Below are positions 45,340-57,075 of a stretch of 64,000 bases of DNA, piece by piece (position 1 is the stretch's first letter; each line of letters opens with the position of its first letter). Both the position numbers and the translations under genes were made by a program. Origin of the DNA: Mallotus nudiflorus (lineage: Eukaryota; Streptophyta; Magnoliopsida; Malpighiales; Euphorbiaceae); assembly GCA_947683625.1 (NCBI GenBank), contig CANTUR010000009.1, positions 6,523,501 to 6,587,500 on the forward strand. The letters are read 5' to 3'. The notes beneath the pieces are model-generated. The model did not search any database. It was not told the origin of the DNA and saw only the letters and a program-made list of their open reading frames with translations.

Positions 45340-46600
45340 GGATAAAAGGTTGAGCTTGAGGTGGAAATGAGTTACGACCAAACTGATTAGTAGTAGCGCA
45401 GAAGTCACCACTTAGAGAAAATAAGTGATTAAACTGTCTTTAATAATTGGCTACTATATGGTTTGTATATCCACATATTTGACAAGGTGTAACATTTAGG
45501 TGTTAAGAGAAGCCATGCCTGCCACCTCATCCTCTATTGAACCTTAAAGGAAAGGGCTCTCTACAATTTAGATGATCCAAATTATTCATTAAAGAAGAAT
45601 TATGAGCTCTAAAGGATTGATTAATATTAATGGTCAGCACTTGAGATTATTGAGATTTAAGAAGAATCTCATAGGCAACTAATTGACCATGCAATTTATG
45701 GAAAGATTCAAGCATTATTGAAGGGCTATGATAGCTCTATTAAGATTGGCTCCCAGTTGATGAAATATAATTGCATTGAATTTAGCCTATGAGATTGCTT
45801 GTCTAACCAAGGCAAGAGAATAGAAAGTTGCTTAGCTTGAAAGAGATATTCGGAGGTCGATTTTTCATCTTTTGTTAGATTATAAAGCTCAATATAGAGT
45901 TGAGTTCTTTAGGCATTATTAACTACACTGTAAGTAGTTACAAGTGTAGTTTAAACTTTAAAGGTAAAATTCAGGTCAATCAAGTGGGGGTAAATCTCCT
46001 CAGAGAAGGAAGATAATAGGCATAAGAATAATAATTGATCTTTTGTGAACCATTAAAGATAAGCTAGATTCAGTTCTAAGGCATTAGAAGTAGAATTGAG
46101 AATTTCCTTCAGTGGTGTTAGTTTGGTTCTATACAGAACTCTATGAAGGTTGTAAAAATTAAGCAATGGTTGAAATTGCAATTTCCAGGGTATGTAATTT
46201 TTAGAATTAAGTTTAATAGAGAAGTTTTGTTGAAGATGAGTTGGTGTAGTTGATGTAGTGGATAAAGAAATAGGAATAATAGTAGGCAATTAAGTGGATA
46301 TGCTTAAGGAAAAAGAAGAAGTAGAAGAGTAGGAGATAGTAGATGAAAAGGAAAGTGCAGAATTGGTAGTTATGATGGGTCTATTGCACCCAAATTAATC
46401 ATTATGGTAGTTAGGGGAGCTACATTTTGGTTGTTTAGAAAAGGGTTATTTTTAGTGCTTAGATTTTCAAGGTCTATGATTTTTCTAGCATATATGAATT
46501 TCTTGTTTAAGGTTGATATAGGTATATTTGGGATGTCTAATGACTTGGTAGAAGTTGTAGTAGCTATTTTGGCCATAGCTTGGGCTATTTGGGTTCAATG
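45340..46600 (-). pseudogene. Copia gag remnant
   Basis: On the minus strand: open pieces at 46370-46576 and 46053-46289, the latter with FSIKLNSKNYIPWKLQFQPL, matching the UBN2/gag_pre pattern KLxxxNYxxWKxQ. Further on are HLNVTPCQICGY-type remnants with one Cys pair (about 45470-45500). Multiple stops. It ends at the junction with Tat gag near 46.6 kb. Confidence 0.65.
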
Positions 46601-46639
46601 CTCTATAATAGGTTATAGGTTGAAGTAAGCCCTTTTACA

Positions 46640-47720
46640 CTAAACGGTCTAAGCCTTTTGACAAAGGCTAGTTAAAGTTCAAGAATCTCCTTGGTTTTTG
46701 GACAACATGTACTTCTATAACCCGACTAGTGCTTCCTTACTGTGTGCCCCCAGTTACGTAGTTTCTTTCTTTAGTGGTTTTAGAGTTTTTCTTTATTTCA
46801 CTCTTCAGCTCTTCAGCTTATAATCCATCATTATAGAGGTCTACAAATGACTTAGGATTCATTATTTGTAACCTCTCACCAAATTAGGAAATAAATTACA
46901 AGTAATCATCCTACCTTGATCTTTTTTAGCCAATTTATTTTTCATTAATCCTACTTTATTCATGAACCTCGTTAAGAAATATAAAAAAAATATTCATTTG
47001 GCTTTTGCTTAGTTAACTCTAGGTCTCTAATAGACATCTCCAACTTGGTATTATACTCATACTACTTTAAGAAAGTTGTGCATAATTCTTTCCAGTCATC
47101 CCAAATTGATTTTTATAACACATGGTACTAGTCTACGACCATGCCCTCTAAGGATAGGACAAAAAACTTTGTGATGACATATAATAAAGCTTTAGTACTA
47201 CTTAGAGTTATTGAGTATTGACTTAGATGGATTGTTTGGTTTCCTGAACCATTGAATTTCTGTAATTGAGCCATTTTGAACTTATAGGGCAACTTGTCAC
47301 CTTCCATGCATAATATATCATCAAAGTCGAATGAATAACCTATGCCTTGTCCTCTTATCAACTCTTCCATGTTAGGCATCTTCTGATTCAGTACTTGCAC
47401 CTACTTAGGCTCAAGGTCTTGAACTAGCTCAAGTGATAATTTCTTAGCTTTCTCTACCATGTAGTTTTTAATGTCCTTAAAATTTATTTATATAGCAGGT
47501 ATATTCCTAGTAGCATTCAGTGGTGGTTCCCTATCATTGTCATTATTAACAAGTGGATCATCCATAATAGGCAGGACAACATCAATAGGTCATATAGTAG
47601 TAGTAAGAGTAGCTGCATAAGGTGGTGCTAACCCAACTAAGGCTTGTCTCAATTCATCTTGCATTATGGTTCTCATGTCATCCATAAAAGCTCCTTTATT
47701 GTCCTATAAGGTCTAGTTTC
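46640..47720 (-). pseudogene. Tat-type gag remnant (element C)
   Basis: The minus-strand open frame 47128-47400 reads LPYKFKMAQLQKFNGSGNQT then IHLSQYSITLSS and FFVLSLEGMVVD, the retrotransposon gag core of Tat elements (element D: LPQKFKFPDMKKYSGSEDPH). It continues out of frame with WKELCTTFLKxY and a PLSKGLDRL-like segment near 46.65 kb. Gag forms the particle. It is cut off by the copia element at about 46.62 kb, so protease and pol of element C are missing. Confidence 0.72.
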
Positions 47721-48669
47721 CTCCTTGTTGTTATTCCATCTCTTTTATTTGACTTCTTAGAGTTGTTGTAGCTTATAGGTAAAGTGGGTTAATAGGACTC
47801 TTTTCCAATCTTTTATGGATGTCTTTATCTATTGATTTTAGACTCAAATAAGTTCTCATTAAGTTACCACTACTCCATTCCCAAACATATGAAGAGCAAT
47901 ATGAATCTATGATGGCAAAAAAAAAGTCTTAGTATATTGCATAAAATGCATGTATACATGTATGCATGATGCATGTGTTGTACAACAAGTAGCAAGTTAA
48001 GTTGAGTATACAAATAATAAGTCAAGTGTATAACATACATGCTTTTAACCTTATTTCTCCCATACACGAATTTAATGGTGAGTCTCTTTTCCTAGGATTT
48101 TTAGACTTAGCCTTAATATCAATAGGAAATATCAAGAACTGATGTATATGCCAAATCTCTCAAAGTAGTAAAAGCATAGAAACAACATTTCTAGGTATAA
48201 AAGTTTAACCTAATCTTTATTAGCCCAAATGGGCTTGGGCCTTTATAGATAGAAATACCTTATGGAAAAATTCATAAGCAATTTGGATAATCATAGAGGA
48301 AGTTACTAGGCTCTTACATGAGCTAAGTTCGGTGAAAAAGGTCAATATTCTCTTAGCAAGATGCCCTCTTTAAGACTTGAGTTATAGGACAAGGTTAGAG
48401 GGGCCCGAAATCCTTTGCAAACTTGAGAGAAGACTATGCCCCTTTAAGACTTGGGTTATGGATTCGAGTCAGATGAGCTCATTATTCTCTCTTAGACCGA
48501 GTTGAAGCTAAGAGTGATGGTTAGCCAATTTATAATCCATGAAGCTAGTGGAATCAAGGAACAATAAACTAATGCCATCAACTAATAGGGATATACAAAA
48601 TGAATGCAATAATAGAATAATAATTAATAAAATAATTTTAAAGAACATAAGTAGAATCGGTGTCTCTTA
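47721..48669 (-). other. 5' leader of element C (between PBS and gag)
   Basis: No gene. It contains a repeated word CCTCTTTAAGACTTGAG / CCCTTTAAGACTTGGG (48369-48385 and 48440-48455). Polyproline- and coding-like traces are absent. Its length (about 0.95 kb) matches the leader of element D (about 0.92 kb). Confidence 0.5.
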
Positions 48670-48688
48670 TCCCTAATGGAGTCACCAT
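48670..48688 (-). other. Primer-binding site of element C
   Basis: On the minus strand ATGGTGACTCCATTAGGGA directly follows an LTR end CGTCTACA. It aligns with TGGCGACTCTATTGAGGA of element D and with the TGGCGACTC...GGGGA type of Tat/Ogre elements. Which tRNA is used is not certain; tRNA-Arg is reported for Ogre. Confidence 0.65.
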
Positions 48689-49366
48689 TGTAGACGACTG
48701 GGTTTAGTGTGTGTCCAAGATTTTAGCAACCATAATACTATTTAAGCTCAGAGCTCTAGGGAACACATTAACCATATCATAAAGACATGGCATGGAAATG
48801 AGGAGTTGCCACCTAGGGGAATAACTGGGGCAATTTGAAAGTGGTGATAACTTGATTCTCTAAAAGAAAGTTAGCACCACAACTAGGGGATTCTAAATAT
48901 GGAATACCAACTTCTCTTAGTCTTGTGTTCATTTAGAATTAGTTTATAATTTTTCTCTATTTACATGCAATTTTTATTTAAATCCTAATTTAGTATACAT
49001 CTAACTCCAAGGCAACTCGTCGTGAAAGAGCACACAAACAATGCATTCATATAGATTGCAATGTCCCTAAATTATTCTAGTTTATATAACTTTTAATTAA
49101 AGCTAGCTAAATCTAGAAATTTTTATAAAGTGAAATGGAAAACTAAAGGTGGGACTACATTTTAATTAATTAGTGAGCCTAGGTCAATTTGTTTTAATTC
49201 TAAAGAAAAGTGAGCCTAAGTTTATTGATTTTATGGATAATTGATTTAGATTGAATTAGATAGATTAGTGGGCTTACATCTATTTTATTTTAAATTAAAT
49301 GAAGTGATCCTAAGTATATTTATTTTAAATGGGCTGAGTTATGTCAAAGTTAATTTTAATTAAACT
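48689..49366 (-). mobile_element. 3' part of the 5' LTR of element C
   Basis: It ends (minus strand) CGTCTACA at 48689. The word AGGTGGCAACTCC about 100 bp inside matches GGTGGCAACTCC in LTR D, confirming LTR identity. The start is not visible; similarity-like words (GTGAGCCTAAGTTT) stop near 49366, so it looks truncated. Confidence 0.55.
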
Positions 49367-49763
49367 AGGTTGTTATATCATGAACCCCTATTTATATTGT
49401 AATATGGACAGGGTCCATTACACGTATAGCAAAACACGTCTTTTACTTTTTAATATTTTTTATTATTTAACACACATTTTTACTAGTTATGAGAATTGCA
49501 ACATAGTGCTTAGAGAAGGGGTGCAAAAACCTTATTGGTTAAGAAAATTCTCTTCAAAGGGTTTTGATATTTGGAAACCTATGATTTATAGGAAATATTA
49601 GTAGGGCCATGAGGGAAGCCTTCGAGAACTATGTAGTCGATGAAGACATCTTTATGATGTTCATTCTGTACTCGCACAACTCTGACATCTCCAAATTCTT
49701 TTGTCACATCGATTGTGCCTCTTACATACTAAAAATACTTCCCTGCAGATAACCCCTCACCAG

Positions 49764-49799
<36 letters not shown>

Positions 49800-50469
49800 G
49801 CCATATATATATACATATATATCAAAATAAAATGGGACGTATGAAGCCATAAAGCTTTAAGATGAAATGGAAGCTATTTATTGGGTCCCTCAAGAGCTTA
49901 AAAATTATGGATGTATGGCTAACTTGTTAGGACAATATGAGTTCAATTACTTTCACTTGCAGGTGCATTAGTCTTCACCTGTAGATTTATTAACCTTTAA
50001 ATATGTAGATTTATTGATATTTAATAGATTTATTAATCTTTACCTATAAATTAATTAGCCTTTACATGTAGATTTATTCACCTTCACCTACAGATTCAAG
50101 CATTAGTCTTTATTTACAGATTCATTGACCTTCACTTACAAATTCGTTACTATTTTTCTTTCAATCTCTTTTTTATTTTAGTTTCCTATCCTTTCAATGA
50201 TTGTTTTGTTTCAACTTCTTCTTCTTTTGCCTTATCCTTTTCAAATGAATCTGAGTAAGCATGCACTATCTTGTCCATTACCATATGTAGTTTCATGCAT
50301 ATTTTTAGTATTTTCTTTCATGCCATCCATTAATCTTCATGTACGATAATATTCTGTTAGAAACAAAATGAAGTGATCATGCTTTGGATAATCTTATTAT
50401 GGATTAAATCTAGTTACCCTTTAGTGGAATTGATTCCATGCATGTTATCTTATTTGATACTTAACTATT

Positions 50470-50500
<31 letters not shown>

Positions 50501-50735
50501 ACATTTCTTTGGTTATTGAGGTTCATCTCTTTCTCCTTTTCCAAAAAAATAATTGAAAATATAGGAAAACATCTTTGTTTTGCAATTTATGGGTCACTAT
50601 CATTGCAAACTCGAACAAGATAGGTGCATGGTCTGTCTTACTTTTGAGAATTCTAAACCACATAAAAGGTAAAAATAGTATGCATTCTCACATATGATGG
50701 ACCTCTATTCCCTATTGCTATAAGGATAAGATCCA
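49367..50735. other. Unassigned stretch between two opposed Tat LTRs
   Basis: At 49603-49746 (+) an open segment reads AMREAFENYVVDEDIFMMF then ILYSHNSDISKFFCHIDCAS and YILKILP, coding-like but not recognised and lacking a start. (TA)n runs lie at 49767-49796 and 50472-50500. At about 49965-50155 a degenerate 22-28 bp tandem repeat occurs (core ACCTNTAGATTTATTNACCT). The rest shows nothing. Confidence 0.35.
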
Positions 50736-51387
50736 TGCTATAATTTGCCATTAAAATAATGGTGGGCCTAAGTTTAAAATAATATAAATAGGCCTAAATT
50801 CATTTTAGTTAATGAATTAAACCTAAATGTTGGCTTAGGGCCTAAAATGATAAAAGAAAAACAAGAAAACAAAAAGCCCAAATAGCAAATAAACAAAAAA
50901 AATTCATACATTGATTTCTAACCCTAATTTAATTTGCATGCAATCTAAATTAACTAAAGCCTCTATTAATTTAAATTAAGGGCTTTACCAAGTGAACCTA
51001 ATTACTAATTGATTTTAAGGTGTATAGAAAAATAAAATTCTACTATTTATCTTATTATCTAGGCTATTAAAATAACTACATAAAAAATTAAAAATAATTA
51101 TTACATGCCAATAAACTAAATAAATAAAAAATATAGAACATAAAATAATAAAAAAACTAAAATCTATGTGTAGACACTTGATTCAGTTAGCCCGTATTAG
51201 GAGATGAATTAGGAGTGCTCGATTTGATTGGCTAGTCATCAAGCCAAATGATGAGAATGTGGGACTTAAACACGAGTATAGTAACCTAAATCTCCAATTG
51301 GAAATGAACTTAAGAGCCTAAAAGTTAGCCTAAAATAGCCCAGGCCCATTCGGCCCAATATAGGCATAGGCCAAAGAAGTATCGCCT

Positions 51388-51500
51388 TTGTGCAATGAGG
51401 CGATTGCCTCTTTGGCAGATGCTACAAAGGTGATTGTCTCATTGCAAAAAGGCAACGACAGATGCTATAGAGGTGATTGCCTCATCATAGAGGCACCACC
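51388..51500 (+). promoter_or_regulatory. GAGGC/GCCTC word cluster 1 in LTR D
   Basis: Words such as GAGGCGATTGCCTC, AAAGGTGATTGTCTCATTG, GAGGTGATTGCCTCATC and TAGAGGCACCACC, many of them near-palindromic, are packed into about 110 bp. The same vocabulary returns at 52180-52385 and at 62057-62150 in this element's internal region. No comparable words occur in LTR A. Confidence 0.5.
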
Positions 51501-52179
51501 TTTATGGCAAGCCTCCTATAGACATAGTCTAGTGAGGGTAGGTCCCACACCCCACCAGGCCAGATTTTATGTAGAAAAGAGATTTTTGGGGTGAAGAAAA
51601 AGGGGTATGGAGTGCATTAATAAATAAAAAAGGCCTAGGGAGAGGGGAAAGTGGAAAATAAAAAAGAAAAAGGGAAAGAAAGTGAAAAGGACTACAAGAA
51701 AATAGGGGAGGCTTTAGAAAAGGGGGAGCCTCTGTAGAACAAGGGGGTTAGGCATTTTGCAAAAAAAAAAAAAAGAGAGAAAAATAGAGGGAGGATGTTC
51801 TTAAGGAAAGAAGAAGATCCAAGCTAAAGGAATTCCATTTTCTTTAAGAAAGAAAGGAGAGGAGCTTGTGCCAAGTGGAACTCACATCTTAGTGAAGATC
51901 AAAGTCAAAGACACATCTCTAAGGGTCCATCATTTTAGTAAAAGTTTGCATTCAAATACAATATCTTCATCACTTCATTATTTCATCATTTTGGTGTTTA
52001 TTTTATATGTGACTAATTTATTAGTATATTTTACGTATATTTTATTTGTTATATTACTTCATTGGCATGATCCATTGAATTATTACATGTAGTTGTGATT
52101 TGGCATGTCTTCTAAGAACTTATGTGAACATTTTCTTGCTTAGGATAGAAGTCTAAATCATTTTAAGAGTTGGGAGAGC

Positions 52180-52385
52180 CTGTTGATAAGGTGACACCTC
52201 ATCACAGAGGCATCGCCTCATCAAAGAGGCATCGCCTCATCAAAGAGGCAATCGACACATTGACAGGCCTCTAGACTATTTTAGTATGTTAGAAGCTTGT
52301 TGATCAAGTGATGCCTCATCATAGAGGCATCACCTCTTGCTAATGAGGTGATCTCCTCATCATAGCGGTGATCGCCATATTAATA
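52180..52385 (+). promoter_or_regulatory. GAGGC/GCCTC word cluster 2 in LTR D
   Basis: Tandem units with core CATCGCCTCATCAAAGAGG repeat twice perfectly (about 52210-52248), with relatives GGTGACACCTCATCACAGAGG, GAGGTGATCTCCTCATCATA and GCGGTGATCGCC around them. It lies in the right half of the LTR, 0.8 kb before the PBS. Confidence 0.5.
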
Positions 52386-53177
52386 GGCCTCCAGAAAATC
52401 TAGCCCTCTTTCCTTTGAAGAAATTTGCATGACTCTAATCTTATGTGCCTTTGTTGTCTTTTGTTTATAGTTAACATGTTGTACGATGTAGTATACACGT
52501 GATAGTATCTTAATCATTTGATTTTTGTACTGTGAAGATATTTTTTTGAGTTTATTAGTTGTAAAAGTATTATTATAAATAATGTTGTGTGTTGCAAGAA
52601 GAAACTAACTATGTGTCTATTACAGGAATTACTTAATGATCTACATCATTAAGTAGCCATTTTAATTAGTTAACTCTTATAATATTTTGCATGCGTAAAT
52701 AGTTTATTATTGGTTTACTTTTGGTATATGTACAGTTTATTTTCTGTATATTTCTTTTGGTTTCATTCAAAGGGGTTGTAATCCCTAATCCCTTTCCCGT
52801 TTATTCAGAATGTATGGTTGTAAATCATTATTATTTATATTATTTATATTGACTGCCAACCAATAAGTATGAAAATTGGACTAATGTGCAAACTTGGACT
52901 TAATTATAAAACTTAGAAAATGGATGGAGGGAAACCGCAAGGTTGGGTGAGCATTCAAATGCTCATACCTAGTTTTTGAACCTGTTCTCTGATGACGGCT
53001 TATGGGTACCTCCATGGAATCCATTTGTTGAATAAGTGTGTCCCAAATTTTATCTTGGTGGCAACTCCATCATTGATAAGGCCTAAGACCTATTTTATAT
53101 TTCTAAGTGGGCCTTAAGCCTACACAGTGCTGTGATCACTGAACACTTGGGCACACGATTAACTCTGTTGGCTACAG

Positions 53178-53195
53178 TGGCGACTCTATTGAGGA
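53178..53195 (+). other. Primer-binding site of element D
   Basis: TGGCGACTCTATTGAGGA starts 2 bp after the LTR end TTGGCTACA. It fits the TGGCGACTC...GGGGA PBS type of Tat/Ogre elements and matches the site of element C. Confidence 0.75.
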
Positions 53196-54116
53196 TAGAG
53201 AAATTGATTCTAAATGTTTTTTGTTTTATCATTTTTAATTATTTTCTTATTTCTTTCTGCATTTTATGCATTCACTACATATTTTACACACAATGAGTAC
53301 TTTAGTCCCAAATTAACTTGACAATAGTTAGTACTTTGCTACCTATGATTCACTCAAACTTGGTGGTGGAGCATTTGATTATTATCACTCATAACACGTA
53401 CTTATCTAAGTTGCACTAACCCTTAAGTGGGGAGACATAATGGAGGTATATCACTGTGGGAGCTGAAGCCTATTACCCAAGACTCAAGCTTATGTCATGG
53501 CCTAGCAATTATCCTTAGGAAATTTTCCATATGCATGTGCATTGTGCCATATAATGGACCTTTAAAATAAATATTGAGCCTAACAAGCAATCCAAAGTAA
53601 AATGGGCCCTTTATGCCCAATCTAGTTTCGTTATAAATAAACAATATTAATATGGGCCTTTCATGCCTATTTATAACCCATCTCAAATGGGCCTTGACAA
53701 GTAAGTTTATAATGCTAAGCACCTTGGCCAATTGGAAATGGACTTATGCTTTATTTAAAGGATCTATTACTTTTTTGAATCATTTTGAGAGTTATCTTGC
53801 GTACATGAATTTTATTATCCCCTATTGATAATTGAAACCCAAACTAAAAATCCTAGAACAAGGTATTCGCCATTGAATACGTGTGTGGGAGAAATAAAGG
53901 CAGAAGTTTGGACTTTTACGCTTCATGTTTTTGTGTCTTGTATCTTATGTTTTATTTTTATCTCCTTAATTTTCATAAATAAAATAGACCTGCATATCAT
54001 GCATACATGCCATGCATTATTCTGACACTTGATTTTGTAGCACTATAGATCCTTCAAGCTCATCAGGGGGTGGGTTCAAACTAATTCAGGATGTTTGGCT
54101 AGAAACTCAAAAGTAG
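53196..54116 (+). other. 5' leader of element D
   Basis: Non-coding, about 0.9 kb between PBS and gag. It contains several GGGCC(T)TT(T/A)ATGCC words (53600-53700). No open frame with coding character on either strand. Confidence 0.5.
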
Positions 54117-55340
54117 AAATGGTCGGAGGTTTTGATCCCGAGGCATTTAAGGCATAGTTGAAAGAGGAGGTGTTTGCAAAAACCTAATCCATGATGAGGG
54201 AGATGATGGGAGAAATTACTAAACTCATTAGGGAGAATCAGCCCGTACAGCCACCTAATATGCCATCAGTTAATTCGATGGATCTCGATGAGGAGGTCCC
54301 GATCAAGGAAAGGGAAAAAGAAGATAAAATGGTACTGACCACCAATCAAATCAAAAAAATGTGAATACAATTAAGGATGTGAGATGGACAGAATGGGCCA
54401 ACAACATGAATAAAGCCATGAGCCAAATGCATATGATGATGAAGGAGAAGGGCATGGTCGCTCCTTTAGATTACAATGATCTGGATCTGGGAAGGGAGGA
54501 TGAACTGCTACCCCAGAAATTCAAATTCCCTGACATGAAGAAATATTCTGGCTCTGAGGATCCCCACTTACACTTAAAGCAATATGTGACTTATATGAAA
54601 GCCATTGAGCTGATAGAGACTCAAATCATTAAACAATTTCCTATATCATTAGAGGGAGCACTGATCTGCTAGTACTACACTTTGGAACCACATGTTTAGT
54701 CTAATTAGAAGGAACTATATGCCACTATTGTAAAGCAGTATCACCTTAATGTTTAGTTGGAAGTATCTCTAAGGGATTTATAGAACACCAAGTAGAACTT
54801 CAGTGAGTCTTTTGCTTACTATTTGACTCATTGGAGAGGGAAGTTATCTTTGATGAGGCATTAGCCTATTGAATCAGATCAATTAGTCTTGGCAATAGAA
54901 GGGTGTGTCCCAGCACTGTCTAGAATGCTAAGAGACTTAGGAATCAGTAATTTTGAAGAACTATATAGATTTAGAGTTCAGAAGGAATTAGATATGGCTC
55001 AAAAGAAAAAAATTCTTTAGTGGGAGATCTAGGGGCAAAGAAGGGGCCGATATAAGCAGCAATGTTTAGATCAATGCTATCCAACCACCAAGTAGTGACA
55101 TACAAATTAATGCTATTAAACAGCCTCAGAGATTCTCAAATTTGGGGTAGCCTTTATCTAAAGTCCTCAACAAACTTACTGAGAAGAATTTGCTATGACC
55201 TTCACCTTTATAATAACCCTTGCCTGGTGCTAACCCAAAGCTTTTCTACAAGTTTCATTAAACTATCAGGCATGACATTGATAGATGTGCCTAATTAAAG
55301 CATGAAATCTAAGACTTAATCAACTCAAGTAAGATTACAA
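54117..55340 (+). pseudogene. Tat-type gag remnant (element D)
   Basis: It starts at the ATG in MVGGFDPEAFKA (54117). An N-terminal coiled region with EITKLIRENQPVQP follows. The core (open over 54361-54672) reads LPQKFKFPDMKKYSGSEDPH, HLKQYVTYMKAI and IIKQFPISLEGAL. Then come SFAYYLTHWRGK and, after 55090, PLSKVLNKL, LPGANPKLF and HDIDRC, the knuckle-like YxFHxxxGHDxDRCxxLKHxIQ of Tat gag. More than ten in-frame stops and several shifts make it non-functional. Gag packs the element RNA. Confidence 0.8.
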
Positions 55341-56572
55341 GATTACAAACCTATAAACCAGAAAACCAAACACACAAACCAACCCCTTTCCTAACAACCG
55401 AAATATGCCACCACCAAATGCACCCAATCATGATGATCAATGTCGATCTAACAGAGGAAAAAGTCCCAAATTGATTTATGGATGTCACCCCTAACCCTCC
55501 TAAATCCAAACTTGAGGGCTCAAAACCAAACAGATAACCCACAGAACTACATGTACATGTCTTGGATATTTGGAGCTCTAATGAAGAAGATAAAGGAAGA
55601 ATTGATCTATGGGATGATGAGAGAGATAAGTCAGGCCAATCTGTGGGAAAGGTCAAAGAAAGGAAAGAATTTGAGATTGCCAAGTTTGAACTAGAAAAGG
55701 CAGAAAGTTTAGAAAAAGAGGAAAAAGTAGGAAGGGTTGAAGAGGCTATTGCTAGTATCTGGGAACTACTCATGCATTCCAAGGACCATAGGGAAGCATT
55801 AGTTCTAGCTTTGGATTAGAAAAAGAACTCCACTAATTAAACCCCTGAGCAAATGGTTAGTTTATATATGGAAACTGCTCAAGGTGCAGTAACATTCTCT
55901 AATGATGATTTGCCTTTAGAAGGAAGGGATCATTATAGATCTTTATTCATTAAGGCTGTGGTGAGAGGGAAATTGACTTATTGTGTGATGGTTGACATTG
56001 GTTCCACCATTAATGTATGCCCATTAAAGATTCTGCCAAAGATAGGGTTGACCCTGGCTAATTTGAAACATTTTGAAGTGGTCATCAAAGCTTATGATGA
56101 TACTAAGAGGTCTGTGGAAGGGACTTTCAAGGCTTTAGTCAAGACAAGACCTATAGAAACTTGGGTGGTTCTACATGTGATTGATATCCCTGTGACCTTT
56201 GCCATCTTATTAGGAAGACCATGGGTTCATCTTTTCGGTGCTGTCTCATCTACTGTTCATAAGAAGATCAAGTTTCCTCATGAAGGGAAAGTTATCACTA
56301 TTTCTATTGAGACTGAAACTGCTATCGCTGCACTGAAATTAGCCCCCAAGGAGATCTCTATAAGCCTAATTTTTAAGGTTTGTGTGATCTACAAAGATGA
56401 GATAGATGAAAAGGTGGTAAAGAAGATGCACAACATGAAATTTATGCTAGGTATAGGGTTAGGAAAAGATCAGAATGGACCCTTAGGATTTGTAGAGCGC
56501 AAGGTGCCTATCTTAAAGTATAGTTTAGGGTTCAAAGGGATAAGTGGTGTTGAAGAAGAGGTGGATATCTAG
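55341..56572 (+). pseudogene. Tat-type aspartic protease region with G-patch-like motif (element D)
   Basis: First a charged linker (55562-55819; EKAESLEKEEKVGRVEEAI). Then a 239-codon open frame (55853-56572) carries the retroviral-type protease: YCVMVDIGSTINVCPLKIL keeps the DxGS active site, and FAILLGRPWVHLFGAVSST holds the second conserved box. Downstream, MLGIGLGKDQNGPLGF resembles a G-patch, a motif found in this position in Tat-type elements. This is the least damaged part of element D. The protease would process gag-pol. Confidence 0.82.
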
Positions 56573-57075
56573 GAACAGTCTAAGGGAGAAAAGGAAGAGA
56601 TCGTGTTTAAGAGGAAGGCTTTGTGGGAAACCTTTGTGAGGGAAGGCACTAGATACCCTTACAATGGAACTCCATAACCCCTCCTAGTGGCTGGAGAAGT
56701 TATTCCAAGGTACGAGATCTTTGTTGAGTTTATGAATAGGGAAAAATGGGTTGCTACTGAGGAAGTTTCTATGGACGAATTGGTACTGACTGAAGAAGAA
56801 CCTAAGGGGAACAAAGCTGCCTCAGAGTTGAAGGATGCTAATGATCAGAGCAAAGAGTTGGACTTTAATGCTTATGTCCTCAACTCTATCATAGATGTTT
56901 TTCATAATGATTATAATGTTTCTCTTGCTTCTCTATTAAAAACTGATGATATTTTCTTTTCAAAAGTGAATGCAATGAAGTCTAATTTTGCTTATTTGTG
57001 TAATGTGTTTCCTAATGGATATTCTATTTATGATGATCATTGCATGCATATGTTTGACATTAATTCCACATAAAG
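56573..57075 (+). pseudogene. Linker between protease and RT (element D)
   Basis: An open frame (56687-57073) with acidic stretches (MDELVLTEEEPKG) and DFNAYVLNSIIDVFHNDYN, but no catalytic domain. It sits exactly between protease and RT. Similar acidic linkers occur in Tat pol; no further function is assigned. Confidence 0.6.

Larger units (their letters stand above)
41880..46600 (-). mobile_element. Decayed Ty1/copia retrotransposon (gag-pol), minus strand
   Basis: Domains in copia order on the minus strand, detailed in separate entries: gag (46.6-45.35 kb), protease (45.33-45.08), GAG-pre-integrase and integrase (45.07-43.97), RT (43.6-42.6), RNase H (42.6-42.05). The 3' end at about 41.99-41.88 kb holds a short LTR-like end with CTCTTGTACATGTATATATT. 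Every domain has stops or frameshifts. The 5' LTR is missing: the gag start directly abuts gag of a Tat-type element. The stretch 41690-41860 beside it (TACTTTAACTTTGCCATATA type) looks like a further repeat fragment. Confidence 0.85.
50736..53176 (+). mobile_element. 5' LTR of Tat-type element D (about 2.4 kb)
   Basis: The right end is clear: TTGGCTACA at 53176 followed by a PBS. The left end is placed at TGCTATAATTTGCCATT (50736) by analogy with the TGCCATACC/TGTCATACC start; this is uncertain. Inside are two clusters of GAGGC/GCCTC words (51388-51500 and 52180-52385), GGGGTTGTAATCCCTAATCC (52775-52794, shared with LTR B) and GGTGGCAACTCC (53061-53072, shared with LTR C). The open frame 51388-51594 runs through the first cluster and is not a gene. 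Confidence 0.65.

Noticed and set aside
55351..55782. 143-codon minus-strand open frame opposite element D gag/protease
   Set aside because: Ser/Leu-rich antisense shadow of the acidic, Glu/Lys-rich linker on the plus strand; no splice sites or domain support it.
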